Of a stretch of DNA of 64,000 nucleotides, positions 44,506 through 52,814 are shown piece by piece (within the stretch, counting starts at the first letter, position 1; every line of letters starts with the position of its first letter). The position numbers and the translations under genes are program-made. Where the stretch lies: contig CAYGSD010000012.1 in NCBI GenBank assembly GCA_964352625.1, positions 1-64,000 on the forward strand, in the 5' to 3' direction. The notes below the pieces were generated by a model. It was not told where the DNA came from and did not search any database. It saw only the letters and a program-made list of their open reading frames with translations. Source of the DNA: JAAEPI01 sp964352625. GTDB taxonomy: Bacteria; Bacteroidota; Bacteroidia; Cytophagales; Cyclobacteriaceae.

Positions 44506-44805
44506 ATGAATCGAAGACAAATACTATTGCCCCTTAGCGCAGTGCTCACATTCTGCTTAGTAGGTGAACTTGTTGTCGGTTCATCTGTCATTATCTCCCC
44601 TTCCAGCGAAAGCACCCATGAAATAGAGATTGTCGATCAGCGAGAAACCACCTTGGCAACCGAGTCCAGAGAGGAGCAAAGAAAACTCACCAGGCGAACA
44701 GTAGATCGACCACAAGTTAATTTTCAAACTGGCGACTCTACTACTAAGGATTCCCAAAGAGCTAAAACGAATCTTCACATTTGGCATTGTAATCATCGGA
44801 TTTAA
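44506..44805 (+). CDS. Small hypothetical exported protein (99 aa)
   Basis: A signal-like N-terminus (RRQILLPLSAVLTFCLVGELV) is followed by a hydrophilic, charged body (EIVDQRETTLATESREEQRKL). No family recognised. The upstream 44347-44505 region is very AT-rich and could carry the promoter. Coding status is plausible but unconfirmed. Confidence 0.5.
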   Translation: MNRRQILLPLSAVLTFCLVGELVVGSSVIISPSSESTHEIEIVDQRETTLATESREEQRKLTRRTVDRPQVNFQTGDSTTKDSQRAKTNLHIWHCNHRI

Positions 44806-44883
44806 GTCCATGCCGCGCTCACGACCAGTCATTTTCTTGACTAGTCAATTCATGAATCTCTCGAATTACTAAATCCTTCAAAA

Positions 44884-45066
44884 ATGAAGAACACGACAAG
44901 CATGCTCGACTACTGCAAAGCGGTACTTCAAGCTGTCTCCTTCGATGAAAGATTATTTTCCAAGGAGTACATAAAATCCATCCAGTGGCTTTCTAAAAAT
45001 GAGACACAAGAATTGAAAATATGGATACAGAATAATCAATCAAAGTGGATTCAATCTAAAAACTAA
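44884..45066 (+). CDS. Conserved small protein (60 aa)
   Basis: A short helical protein (LDYCKAVLQAVSFDERLFSKEYIKSIQWLSKNE). The pattern DYCK-x-VLQ-x-VSFD-x-x-LF-x-KE is familiar from small Bacteroidota proteins of unknown function. It is 5 bp upstream of the next secreted-protein gene, so the genes at 44884, 45072 and 45547 probably form one transcript. Confidence 0.65.
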   Translation: MKNTTSMLDYCKAVLQAVSFDERLFSKEYIKSIQWLSKNETQELKIWIQNNQSKWIQSKN

Positions 45067-45071
45067 TCGCC

Positions 45072-45530
45072 ATGAACAGAATAACTATAACACTCTTCCT
45101 TCTTGTAATGCTCATTGGACTTGTATGCGTCCAGGGCCAAAGTTTGGTACTGAACACGCGTCCTATCTCACTTGGTGCGGATCATCCAAGAGAAATGAGA
45201 TGGATGCCAATGAATGCCCAAAGGTTACTGCTCACTCCCGATGGTGTGCTCGAACTGGATGAACTATTCGCCGAAAAGCAGGCCATGCTTCAGGCGCATT
45301 CCTTTGAATCCCGACAGAAATACTTTGAACTCAAGGACACGTCGGTTTTTGGGAAGACCCTGAAAAGTCAGTACCCGGAAGGAGAATCCAAAAATGCAGA
45401 CATGAACCTCTTACCGATCCCTATTGGCGACTTGGATAATCGGGAAGCGCTGACACTGATCCCCACGTTCCATAGAGATTCGATGCTGCGAAACGACCTG
45501 TATCCAATGACTTTAAGTATCAAATTTTAA
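45072..45530 (+). CDS. Secreted hypothetical protein (152 aa)
   Basis: Signal peptide ITITLFLLVMLIGLVCVQG, then an unrecognised mature domain (LVLNTRPISLGADHPREM, LDELFAEKQAMLQAH, DLYPMTLSIKF). The terminal aromatic SIKF could suit outer-membrane insertion, but the protein is too short for a large barrel. It precedes the lipoprotein-type prohibitin by 16 bp. Confidence 0.65.
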   Translation: MNRITITLFLLVMLIGLVCVQGQSLVLNTRPISLGADHPREMRWMPMNAQRLLLTPDGVLELDELFAEKQAMLQAHSFESRQKYFELKDTSVFGKTLKSQYPEGESKNADMNLLPIPIGDLDNREALTLIPTFHRDSMLRNDLYPMTLSIKF

Positions 45531-45546
45531 TTCTAAAAATAAACAC

Positions 45547-46329
45547 ATGAAAACGATAAACACTTTCATCATACTCCTTGCCTCCACTCTCATAATGAGC
45601 TGCTCGGTAGTCCGACAGGGAGAAATTGGCCTCAAACAAAAGGTCGGTAAACTAAATCAAACGATCATCCCGCCAGGGCCGGTTGGTTACAATCCGTTCA
45701 CTACTAAGATTATCAAAATGCCGATCCGAACGATGAACATGGAAATAGCTACCAACCTTCCATCGAAGGAGGGACTTAATGTAACGGCTGTTATCTCAAT
45801 TCTCTATCGTATAATGCCCGAGGAAGCCCCTTCGGTGGTGGAGAACATCGGGGTAGGCAATGAAAGAGAAGTGATAAGTAGCGTCTTCCGATCGGCAGCA
45901 GCAGATGTATGCTCCAGATTCTTCGCCAAGGATATGCACTCGGCACAGCGCGCGAATATTGAGAAAGAAATAACCAAACAAATGTCTGAAATTCTCTCTC
46001 CTCGCGGATTTGAAATAGAGGCAGTGCTCATGAAAAACATCGCTTTGCCCTCTGGTCTGGCGCGAGCCGTCGAAGAGAAACTGGAGGCTGAGCAAAATGC
46101 CCAGCGGATGGAATTTTTGCTGGACCAGGAAAAACTGGAGGCCCAGCGAAAAATCATTGAGGCAGAAGGTACTCGCGATGCTCAGCGCATCATATCAGAA
46201 GGATTGACAGATAACATCATCAAGTGGCAGAGCATAGAGGCATTCCGTGAGTTGAGCAAGTCACCCAACTCTAAAGTAATAATCACAAATGGTCAAGCAC
46301 CGATGCTAATTGATCCTAAGGGTAACTAA
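45547..46329 (+). CDS. Prohibitin/SPFH-domain lipoprotein
   Basis: A 260-residue SPFH protein. N-terminal signal INTFIILLASTLIMSC has a lipobox ending at C19, instead of the membrane anchor usual in prohibitins. The SPFH core (GEIGLKQKVGKLNQTIIPPGPVGYNPF, EGLNVTAVISILYRI) and the EKLEAEQNAQRMEFLLDQEKLEAQRKIIEAEGTRDAQRI coiled coil match prohibitins. Periplasmic or outer-membrane location is inferred from the lipobox. Function in bacteria, often membrane organisation, is unproven. Confidence 0.88.
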   Translation: MKTINTFIILLASTLIMSCSVVRQGEIGLKQKVGKLNQTIIPPGPVGYNPFTTKIIKMPIRTMNMEIATNLPSKEGLNVTAVISILYRIMPEEAPSVVENIGVGNEREVISSVFRSAAADVCSRFFAKDMHSAQRANIEKEITKQMSEILSPRGFEIEAVLMKNIALPSGLARAVEEKLEAEQNAQRMEFLLDQEKLEAQRKIIEAEGTRDAQRIISEGLTDNIIKWQSIEAFRELSKSPNSKVIITNGQAPMLIDPKGN

Positions 46330-46352
46330 GAATTGGCATATTATTTCAATCA

Positions 46353-46482
46353 GAGGCCGTCTCAAAAGTCGGTAGCACCAGGATAATTGTCACATTGAAC
46401 TCGTCGAAATGTTATTTCCAATCAATTGGTGAAGTTTCGACAGGCTCAACTTGACATTAAAAAGGACTTTTGAGATGGCCTC
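46353..46482. repeat. Nested inverted repeat
   Basis: An outer 18-bp inverted repeat, one mismatch (46353-46370 and 46465-46482, then TTTTT), encloses a second REP-like pair: CATTGAACTCGTCGAAATG (46393-46411) and TTTCGACAGGCTCAACTTGA (46435-46454). The outer stem may terminate both convergent genes; the inner pair resembles dispersed REP sequences seen in many genomes. Confidence 0.7.
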
Positions 46483-46496
46483 TTTTTATAGTTCGG

Positions 46497-47726
46497 TCAG
46501 AACTCAATCTCCGCCTCTACACTTTCTCCGCTTCTATTTACCACCACTTTCGTTTTGTCACCCTTCTGAAAAACCGAAAGTGCCCGCATATAGCTCATCA
46601 TATCCGCTACCGTGGAATCGCCGAGCTGCACCACCACATCACCCTTTTTTAATCCAGCCTTGATCGCAGGTTTATCCGCAGACACGTCAGCAATGAGCAT
46701 CCCTTTGCCATCATACAGGTAGTCAGGCATCACACCAAGTGAAACTGTGAATCGTGGGGCGTTGGTAGATTCATCTTTTGTAACCTGAAATTGCAGTTTT
46801 TCCTTCTGGTCAAGGTCACGAACGATGCGCTCAATCATATTGGCGACAGTCAGTATTCCTTCGTAATTCACCTTATCCGCATCATCGCTCGGTTTGTGAT
46901 AATCCTCATGCTGTCCCGTGAAGAAATGTAGCACCGGAATGTCTTTCAAGTAAAATGAGGTATGATCAGATGGCCCTTTACCCGATTCCTTTTTGATAAG
47001 TTTCAAGCTGTCGGTATTAACGGAAGCCAAGGTTTCATCCCAAGTTGGTGCTGTGCCCGTTCCATAGACAGCCAAGCCCCTCTCCTCATCAAGTCGACCA
47101 ACCATATCCATATTGATCATGTAGTTCACCTTGGAGAGGTCAATGGTTGGGTTTTTAGTGAAATAGTTTGAGCCCCAAAGTCCTTGCTCCTCTCCTGTGA
47201 TAGCGAAAAAAAGGAAATCCGTTTGGAGGTCCTTCTCACTGAGTGCCTTGGCCAAATGAATCAAAGCGGCTGTGCCACTTGCATTGTCGTCAGCCCCATT
47301 ATGAATGGCCGTCGTACCACGAGCCATAGAAGACATTCCGCCCATACCAAGATGATCATAGTGCGCCCCAATGACCACCACTCGATCAGAAGGGTTGTCA
47401 ATAAAACCCAGCACATTGTACCCTGTTGTTTCACCTTCCTCTGTGCCCACCACTGCGGATTCATGTGGATTCGTTGATTTCTTAATATTAAATACCTGAT
47501 AGTATCCATCTGTTCCTTTTCCTTCCAATCCTATTTCCTTCATACGACTAGAGATGTACTCAGCGGCAAGTTTTTCTCCGTCTGTTCCTACCTCACGGCC
47601 TTTCAATGAATCACTGGCTAGATAGGTAAGATCAGCCTTTAAGCTTGGAATTGCTTCATAAGGCTTCTCACAAGAAATGACAAAAATCAGGAGAAGAACT
47701 GGAAAAAATTGCTTCAATCGTTTCAT
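46497..47726 (-). CDS. M28-family metallopeptidase lipoprotein with PDZ domain
   Basis: From ATG 47726 about 409 residues: signal MKRLKQFFPVLLLIFVISC with lipid cysteine at about 19. A longer frame to 47825 is rejected because it would hide the signal. M28 zinc sites appear in VVIGAHYDHLG, HNGADDNASGTAAL, AITGEEQGLWGS and MINMDMVGRL, with a later LHFFTGQHEDYH histidine. A C-terminal PDZ domain spans SLGVMPDYLYDG to about the end. A periplasmic/outer-membrane aminopeptidase is likely. Confidence 0.92.
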   Translation of the reverse strand: MKRLKQFFPVLLLIFVISCEKPYEAIPSLKADLTYLASDSLKGREVGTDGEKLAAEYISSRMKEIGLEGKGTDGYYQVFNIKKSTNPHESAVVGTEEGETTGYNVLGFIDNPSDRVVVIGAHYDHLGMGGMSSMARGTTAIHNGADDNASGTAALIHLAKALSEKDLQTDFLFFAITGEEQGLWGSNYFTKNPTIDLSKVNYMINMDMVGRLDEERGLAVYGTGTAPTWDETLASVNTDSLKLIKKESGKGPSDHTSFYLKDIPVLHFFTGQHEDYHKPSDDADKVNYEGILTVANMIERIVRDLDQKEKLQFQVTKDESTNAPRFTVSLGVMPDYLYDGKGMLIADVSADKPAIKAGLKKGDVVVQLGDSTVADMMSYMRALSVFQKGDKTKVVVNRSGESVEAEIEF

Positions 47727-47761
47727 TGGATAGTAGTTTCGCAACTCGAAGATACTAACCC

Positions 47762-48847
47762 ATGAATAATATACTTTCTCTTGCCCTAGCACTTTTGATA
47801 ATCGGTTGTTCCGCTCCAAAACCAAAGGAAGAAACCGCCACTGATCCTATTCTTGACACCCTTAGATATGAAAGCGAAAAGCATTTAAAGAATGTGCGTC
47901 AACTTACCTGGGGCGGCAACAACGCTGAAGCCTATTGGAGTTTTGATGGGTCTAGTCTGGTGTTTCAGTCCGACTATTCTGAATGGGGAGTAACCTGCGA
48001 TCAGATTTTCACTCTTGATGTTTCGAATGTTGAAATAGGAAAACGCCCGCCAATGGTGAGCACTGGATTGGGGAGAACCACATGTGCCTATTTCATGCCC
48101 GGTGACACCACAATCATTTATGGATCGACGCACCTTGGTAATGAGGCATGTCCAGCAGTTCCTCCAAGAGGACAAAAGTATGTGTGGCCTATTTATGAGG
48201 ATTATGATATTTTCATAGCTGACCTTAAGGGCAACATTGTGAAGCAAGTCACCGACACGCCGGGTTATGATGCCGAGGCTACCGTATCACCAAAGGGTGA
48301 CAAAATCATCTTTACTTCTACACGCTCTGGTGACCTGGAGCTTTACACAATGGATATTGATGGATCAAATGTCAATCAAATCACATCAGGTCTGGGCTAT
48401 GATGGAGGTGCTTTCTTTTCACCGGATGGTTCAAAGATTATTTGGCGAGCCTCAAGACCAAAAACGGAGGAAGCCCAAACAGAGTATAAAGAATTGCTAG
48501 CTAAGGGATTAGTCGAACCTACGGACATGGAACTCTACGTTGCAAATGCGGATGGTTCCGATGCTAAAAAAATCACAGACCTGGGAAAAGCCAATTGGGC
48601 TCCTTTCTTTCACCCATCAGGAGAAAAGATATTGTTTTCCTCAAATCATAAATCAGAGAGAGGGTTTCCTTTCAACCTGTATATGATCAATGTAGATGGG
48701 ACTGGATTGGAGCAGGTGACTTTTGACGACACCTTTGATTCCTTCCCAATGTTCAGCCCTGATGGCAGCAAGCTGGTCTGGGCATCCAACCGATTCAATG
48801 GTGGAAATAGGGACACCAATCTTTTTGTTGCTGACTGGGTAGACTAA
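47762..48847 (+). CDS. TolB-like beta-propeller lipoprotein
   Basis: A 361-residue lipoprotein (signal MNNILSLALALLIIGC, lipid cysteine 16) with PD40-type blades: AEATVSPKGDKIIFTSTRSGDLELYTMDIDG, GAFFSPDGSKIIWRAS, PFFHPSGEKILFSSN and MFSPDGSKLVWASN. It is divergent from the M28 peptidase (35 bp between starts) and may work with it on peptides, but that is context only. No Tol-Pal genes are near. Followed by a strong terminator. Confidence 0.9.
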   Translation: MNNILSLALALLIIGCSAPKPKEETATDPILDTLRYESEKHLKNVRQLTWGGNNAEAYWSFDGSSLVFQSDYSEWGVTCDQIFTLDVSNVEIGKRPPMVSTGLGRTTCAYFMPGDTTIIYGSTHLGNEACPAVPPRGQKYVWPIYEDYDIFIADLKGNIVKQVTDTPGYDAEATVSPKGDKIIFTSTRSGDLELYTMDIDGSNVNQITSGLGYDGGAFFSPDGSKIIWRASRPKTEEAQTEYKELLAKGLVEPTDMELYVANADGSDAKKITDLGKANWAPFFHPSGEKILFSSNHKSERGFPFNLYMINVDGTGLEQVTFDDTFDSFPMFSPDGSKLVWASNRFNGGNRDTNLFVADWVD

Positions 48848-48854
48848 AAAAAGA

Positions 48855-48882
48855 AAAACCCTCAGATCTCTCTGAGGGTTTT
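48855..48882. terminator. Bidirectional terminator
   Basis: AAAACCCTCAGA and TCTGAGGGTTTT form a 12-bp perfect stem between the convergent genes at 47762 and 48885. Confidence 0.85.
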
Positions 48883-48884
48883 AA

Positions 48885-49463
48885 TTATGCTCCTTGAGAG
48901 CTCGGGAATTTTAGTCCTCCCACTTTGAGATTCGATAAACTCTTAAAAGAGTCCTCGATCCATCTTATAAAACCTGTTGACTCGAAAGGAGGCAGATCAA
49001 ACCTCATGACAAGCTCAGGTGATTTTTCCGAGTCGACCACTAGCGCTCCTTCTATTTCAAAATCAAGCATTTCCTGATATACAGGTCTTACCTCTCCATC
49101 GCTACCAAAGTATTTACTCATCTCAGGTCTCAGGTACATTCTAAAGTGTGTGTACTTACCTGCATCCAATTTTTGTACCCACTTGGTTCTGATGTATTCT
49201 CCCGTGTACATTCCGTCCAGCGTGAATGAAACACCACTTTTAAAATTGATGAGTGAACTTTCATCGCCATGCTCGTTTACAGCAACTATTCGACTCACCT
49301 CAAGTTTCATCTTCGAAATATTGTTCTTGGTCGCAAAGGAGTTTTTTAGGATCACCTCCTTCCTGTACATCTCCTCATAGTCCATCGTCATCATACCTAT
49401 TCCTCCTAGAGGTACAGCGTACGAATAAAAACTAGTCCTTTTCATTAGTTGAATTTTAATCAT
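48885..49463 (-). CDS. Hypothetical protein (192 aa)
   Basis: No signal peptide or clear membrane helix. The sequence contains KRTSFYSYAVPLGGIG at the start and HFRMYLRPEMSKYFGSDGEVRPVYQEMLDFEIEG in the middle; two alternative starts (M1, M7) exist. No family is recognised. Codon usage and length support a real gene; its promoter must be in the AT-rich 49464-49642 region, where nothing else is recognised. Confidence 0.65.
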   Translation of the reverse strand: MIKIQLMKRTSFYSYAVPLGGIGMMTMDYEEMYRKEVILKNSFATKNNISKMKLEVSRIVAVNEHGDESSLINFKSGVSFTLDGMYTGEYIRTKWVQKLDAGKYTHFRMYLRPEMSKYFGSDGEVRPVYQEMLDFEIEGALVVDSEKSPELVMRFDLPPFESTGFIRWIEDSFKSLSNLKVGGLKFPSSQGA

Positions 49464-49642
49464 TTAATTCTTTGCAAATTTACGGGTATACCCAAGGGAG
49501 GATACTCCCTGAATTATCCAGAATATGTTCATTATTATCATCGTGACATATATTATTATGAAATAATGTTAATAAAAGACATTTCAAGTCAATTTTGCAC
49601 CACTTATGAAACTCAAAAGCTTCCCCTGATAAAGCCGAAAAA

Positions 49643-50791
49643 ATGAATAAGCTTCTGCCACTACTTCATTCAAGAAAGATTCATTTCATCGTTTTGGGAG
49701 TACTCTTTGTGGTTCTGAACATATTGGTTTTTCAGAAGTTTGGAATCAAAGTGGTGTCAGACAGCTACCGCTACCTTGAGTGGAGTGAGAATCCATTCTC
49801 AGAACTCTCACCAACCAACTGGAAATTTTATTCAGTCAGTTATGTGGGTTTTCTAGCCCTGATCCGGTCACTTGGTCTCGGATTAGAAGGTGTGGTATTC
49901 GTGCAAATGCTGATCTCCGGGATTGCCTGCTTTTACCTTTATCAGCTCACGTTCCGGGTTAGCCAATCGTCCCTTGCCGCATTTTTGGCTTCATTTCTTT
50001 ATCTGAGCTTTGGAGAAATCGTGCAATGGAACACCTACATTCTTACGGAATCCCTATTCACTTCAGGTATTATTTTCCTGATGTTCGGCCTGCACAATGC
50101 TCAAAAAACGAAGCAGTGGCTGATCTTGCTTCCACTAGGAATTATGGTTTGTTTGGTTCGCCCGATGGGAATAACTGTATTCCTTTCAGCAATGGTCTTC
50201 CTGTTTTTCAGATTTCAAATTTATCAGAGGCTTTCTTGGTTTTGGAAATTCACAGGGGCTGTGCTCCTAATCTCCATCGGTTGCGTCATGTTTTATTTTC
50301 TTTTGGAAGGCAATCCAAGTGTCAATTTCTATTATTCCAGGGGACAAATCGTTTGGGGTACGGACAGCCCCGAACTAAGAAATAACCCTTGGTTAATACT
50401 AGGAAATGAAAATGTGGTTTATCCTTCGAGGGACTTACCCGCTTACCAGATGTTTCTAACTTTTGTGAAGGACAACTTTACTTTCTTCAGCGAGCTATTC
50501 CTTAAAAAAGCTGCCCTCTTTATAGCGCATGTCAAACCTTATTATTCCACTTGGCACAACGTCTACATTGTACTCTTTCTTGGGTTAACGTACTTCGCGG
50601 GGTTCAAAGGATTGTTTATGCTCAAACGAACTCATCCCATCGCTTGGTTCGCCCTTTCACTGTTCATCCTCAATACACTCATGGTTGGGCTAAGCGTAGA
50701 AGCCTGGGAGGGTCGATTTCTGATTCCTGTCCTCTCTCCAATCTTTGTATTTTCCGCAACCGTTTGCGGGAGAGCGAAGTTCTTAAATTAA
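49643..50791 (+). CDS. Polytopic membrane protein, GT-C-like
   Basis: A 382-residue protein with about nine membrane helices. The N-terminal loop SDSYRYLEWSENPFSEL (an acidic aspartate after the first helix), the middle WNTYILTESLFTSG and a large soluble loop resemble lipid-linked GT39-like mannosyltransferases. It is isolated from the glycan operon. The acceptor is unknown, and it may be an uncharacterised member of the superfamily. Confidence 0.7.
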   Translation: MNKLLPLLHSRKIHFIVLGVLFVVLNILVFQKFGIKVVSDSYRYLEWSENPFSELSPTNWKFYSVSYVGFLALIRSLGLGLEGVVFVQMLISGIACFYLYQLTFRVSQSSLAAFLASFLYLSFGEIVQWNTYILTESLFTSGIIFLMFGLHNAQKTKQWLILLPLGIMVCLVRPMGITVFLSAMVFLFFRFQIYQRLSWFWKFTGAVLLISIGCVMFYFLLEGNPSVNFYYSRGQIVWGTDSPELRNNPWLILGNENVVYPSRDLPAYQMFLTFVKDNFTFFSELFLKKAALFIAHVKPYYSTWHNVYIVLFLGLTYFAGFKGLFMLKRTHPIAWFALSLFILNTLMVGLSVEAWEGRFLIPVLSPIFVFSATVCGRAKFLN

Positions 50792-50879
50792 GAATTTTGC
50801 CTAGTATAAATCCTGTATTTGACCGAAGGGCAATGCTCCGGTTTTGAGTCCAAATTTGTAAGAAAAAAAAGGATTCAGC

Positions 50880-51029
50880 ATGAGCACGACCAGCACATAT
50901 CAAGAACTCTACTCAAAATATAAAACGCTTCTAAGCGAAGCATACAAGCTTTCAAAGTCAGACAAACTTGCTAGTAAAAATAAGTATGATCAAGCCGATC
51001 AGCTTAGGCAGGAATTGTTTGCTTTTTAA
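50880..51029 (+). CDS. Small hypothetical protein (49 aa)
   Basis: ATG at 50880 opens a 49-codon frame (MSTTSTYQELYSKYK..., DKLASKNKYDQADQLRQEL) ending TAA at 51029, followed at 51051 by a terminator. The composition is helical and charged. Terminator placement supports expression as a small gene, but homology is not known. Confidence 0.5.
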   Translation: MSTTSTYQELYSKYKTLLSEAYKLSKSDKLASKNKYDQADQLRQELFAF

Positions 51030-51050
51030 GAACCAGGTGTTTGGATAGTA

Positions 51051-51083
51051 GAGAGGCGTCTTTTGATGCCTCTCCTTTTTTTG
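51051..51083 (+). terminator. Rho-independent terminator
   Basis: GAGAGGCGTC pairs with GATGCCTCTC across a TTTT loop, followed by seven Ts. Confidence 0.85.
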
Positions 51084-51196
51084 CATAGTCACCAAAAAAA
51101 TTCAAGCCCTGAAGGATAAACACTTGGCCTTCTAACCTTCAGGCAGATCAGAATCAAACCTAGCTCACTAAATCTTAGGGCCAGAAAACAAAGCCT

Positions 51197-52111
51197 TTAT
51201 TTGTTAACCCATGAGAAATGATGTTCGGCGATGCTCTCCTTATTTTCTTCCACATATTTGATTAGCTCATCTTGCGCGGGAGTCAGCACTTTGCCTTTAT
51301 TATAAATCAGGTTCCATTGAGTAATGATAGGGAGTCCCTTTAGTGGGTAAATCCTGATATGCTCATATTTAAGTGCTGTCCTTAACCCAATTAGTGGAAC
51401 AATCGACACCCCAAGGCCTGCATTGATGGCCTGCTTCACAGCTTCGTTAGATACCATCTCCATGGTTTTTCCTGCCTTTATATGATGTGAATCCAGATAA
51501 TGCTGCATGGCATTGCGCGTAGCAGAGCCATCCTCTCTAAACAGCAAGGTGACTTTTTCCAGATCTTTTGGATGCATAATTTGATCTTCAAATTCAATGC
51601 TCCCCACCAGGTTCAGCTCATTTTCCATCAGTTTCACAGTGAATACATTGAGATCATCCGGCACTACAGAGACCAGCGAAAAATCACTTTCATTTCGGTA
51701 CATACCCTCTATCACACGGTTTTTGTTGGACACATCGATCGAAATATCCACGCCGGGATATTTATCCATAAAACCTTTCAGAAAGTAAGGGATCACGTAC
51801 TTTCCGGTAGACACCACGGAAATTTTGATCTTACCTGTAAGCAGTCCCTTATACTGATCAATCGTGTATTTAATTCCCTCAGCCTCTTCCAGTATTCGTC
51901 TGCTCCGTATGGCTATCTCATTCCCAAAATCCGTCACATAAAGCTGCCTCCCAATCACCTCCGTCAGGGGTAATTCGAATTGCTCTTGCAATTTTTTTAA
52001 CTGAATGGAGATCGCTGGTTGAGTCAAATGAAGCTCCTCTGCAGCCTTGGTAATGCTCTGACATTCAGCTACTTTAAGGAATATTCTCAATTGGTGTAAG
52101 GTATAATGCAT
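51197..52111 (-). CDS. LysR-type regulator (CbbR-like)
   Basis: A 304-residue LysR protein. The N-terminal HTH reads LRIFLKVAECQSITKAAEELHLTQPAISIQLKKLQEQFELPL, and the effector domain includes KISVVSTGKYVIPYFLKGFMDKYPGVDISIDV. It is divergent from the small-protein/DabB/DabA operon with 89 bp between starts. This is the arrangement expected of a CbbR-type activator of inorganic-carbon genes. No cbb (RuBisCO) genes are in view. Confidence 0.92.
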   Translation of the reverse strand: MHYTLHQLRIFLKVAECQSITKAAEELHLTQPAISIQLKKLQEQFELPLTEVIGRQLYVTDFGNEIAIRSRRILEEAEGIKYTIDQYKGLLTGKIKISVVSTGKYVIPYFLKGFMDKYPGVDISIDVSNKNRVIEGMYRNESDFSLVSVVPDDLNVFTVKLMENELNLVGSIEFEDQIMHPKDLEKVTLLFREDGSATRNAMQHYLDSHHIKAGKTMEMVSNEAVKQAINAGLGVSIVPLIGLRTALKYEHIRIYPLKGLPIITQWNLIYNKGKVLTPAQDELIKYVEENKESIAEHHFSWVNK

Positions 52112-52200
52112 TTACTATTATTTATATAATACATAATAAAGTTAAATAAAAATAAATGAATTGATTCGTTCAATTTTGTCCGAACAAAAAAATATTCAAC

Positions 52201-52509
52201 ATGATACTTACGAAAGAAATGGAAACCAACACTGTAGAAAATGTCGTCACTCACGCACTCATCAAAGGAGAATTTCAAGCAGATGATGCCGCTGAAATCA
52301 TTTATCACATGCTTACGACAAAGATCAATTTTCATGGACAAAGGAATTTTAGCTCACAGATCCGCTTTGGAGAAAACAATGAAGCTTCCCTAAAAAGAAT
52401 AAAAGAGCTTGAAGCTGCCCGCAATGAAATAAATGAATTGGTTGGGATAGCGAAAGCCAATGGAAGAACAATGCGAATTTCTTCCAGCATATCAATAGAA
52501 CTCATTTGA
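52201..52509 (+). CDS. Conserved hypothetical protein at head of dab operon (102 aa)
   Basis: A soluble protein with LIKGEFQADDAAEIIYHMLTTKINFHGQRNFSSQIRFGENNEASLKRIKELEAARNEI and a terminal strand (MRISSSISIELI). No catalytic motif or signal peptide is visible. Similar unnamed proteins exist in Bacteroidota as far as I recall. As first gene after the LysR regulator it may be an accessory or regulatory factor for Dab. The histidine-rich stretch YHMLTTKINFHGQ could bind a ligand; this is speculation. Confidence 0.75.
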   Translation: MILTKEMETNTVENVVTHALIKGEFQADDAAEIIYHMLTTKINFHGQRNFSSQIRFGENNEASLKRIKELEAARNEINELVGIAKANGRTMRISSSISIELI

Positions 52510-52532
52510 CCCCACTTTATTAGCGCATCAAA

Positions 52533-52775
52533 ATGAAAATCATTAGATATCTAATCATCAGTACAATGATTGGCGGAGCATTTGGAGCGAAGGTGGGTGC
52601 ATTTCTCTCCACAATTTTAGAATCCCCCAAACCAGTAGACTTTATTGAATTCGGATTTATAATAGGTTCAACGATCTGCATATCCATTACAGTCCTTTTT
52701 CTTTTGATTATTTCAATCAGTAGAGGGGGAGAAAGAGAAATTAGTGAAAACCACCATTTGATGGAGGCTGCTTAG
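52533..52775 (+). CDS. Small membrane protein of dab operon (80 aa)
   Basis: Two hydrophobic helices (about 5-28 and 41-62) around a short hydrophilic loop (ESPKPVDFIE), with a charged tail (RGGEREISENHH). It lies between the 102-residue protein and DabB with 23- and 39-bp gaps. Family not recognised. Size and placement suit an extra subunit or assembly factor for the membrane complex. Confidence 0.7.
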   Translation: MKIIRYLIISTMIGGAFGAKVGAFLSTILESPKPVDFIEFGFIIGSTICISITVLFLLIISISRGGEREISENHHLMEAA

Positions 52776-52814
52776 AATGAAGTCAATCAAACAAAAACCA
52801 TTAAAACTCTCCAC

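Noticed and set aside
47727..47825. Upstream start for the M28 peptidase
   Set aside because: It would overlap the divergent gene and put 33 residues in front of a clear lipoprotein signal.
52112..52200. LysR operator in the divergent dab promoter
   Set aside because: Several T-N11-A matches exist in the AT-rich sequence, but only the outermost 5 bp of the best dyad pair, so no site can be singled out.
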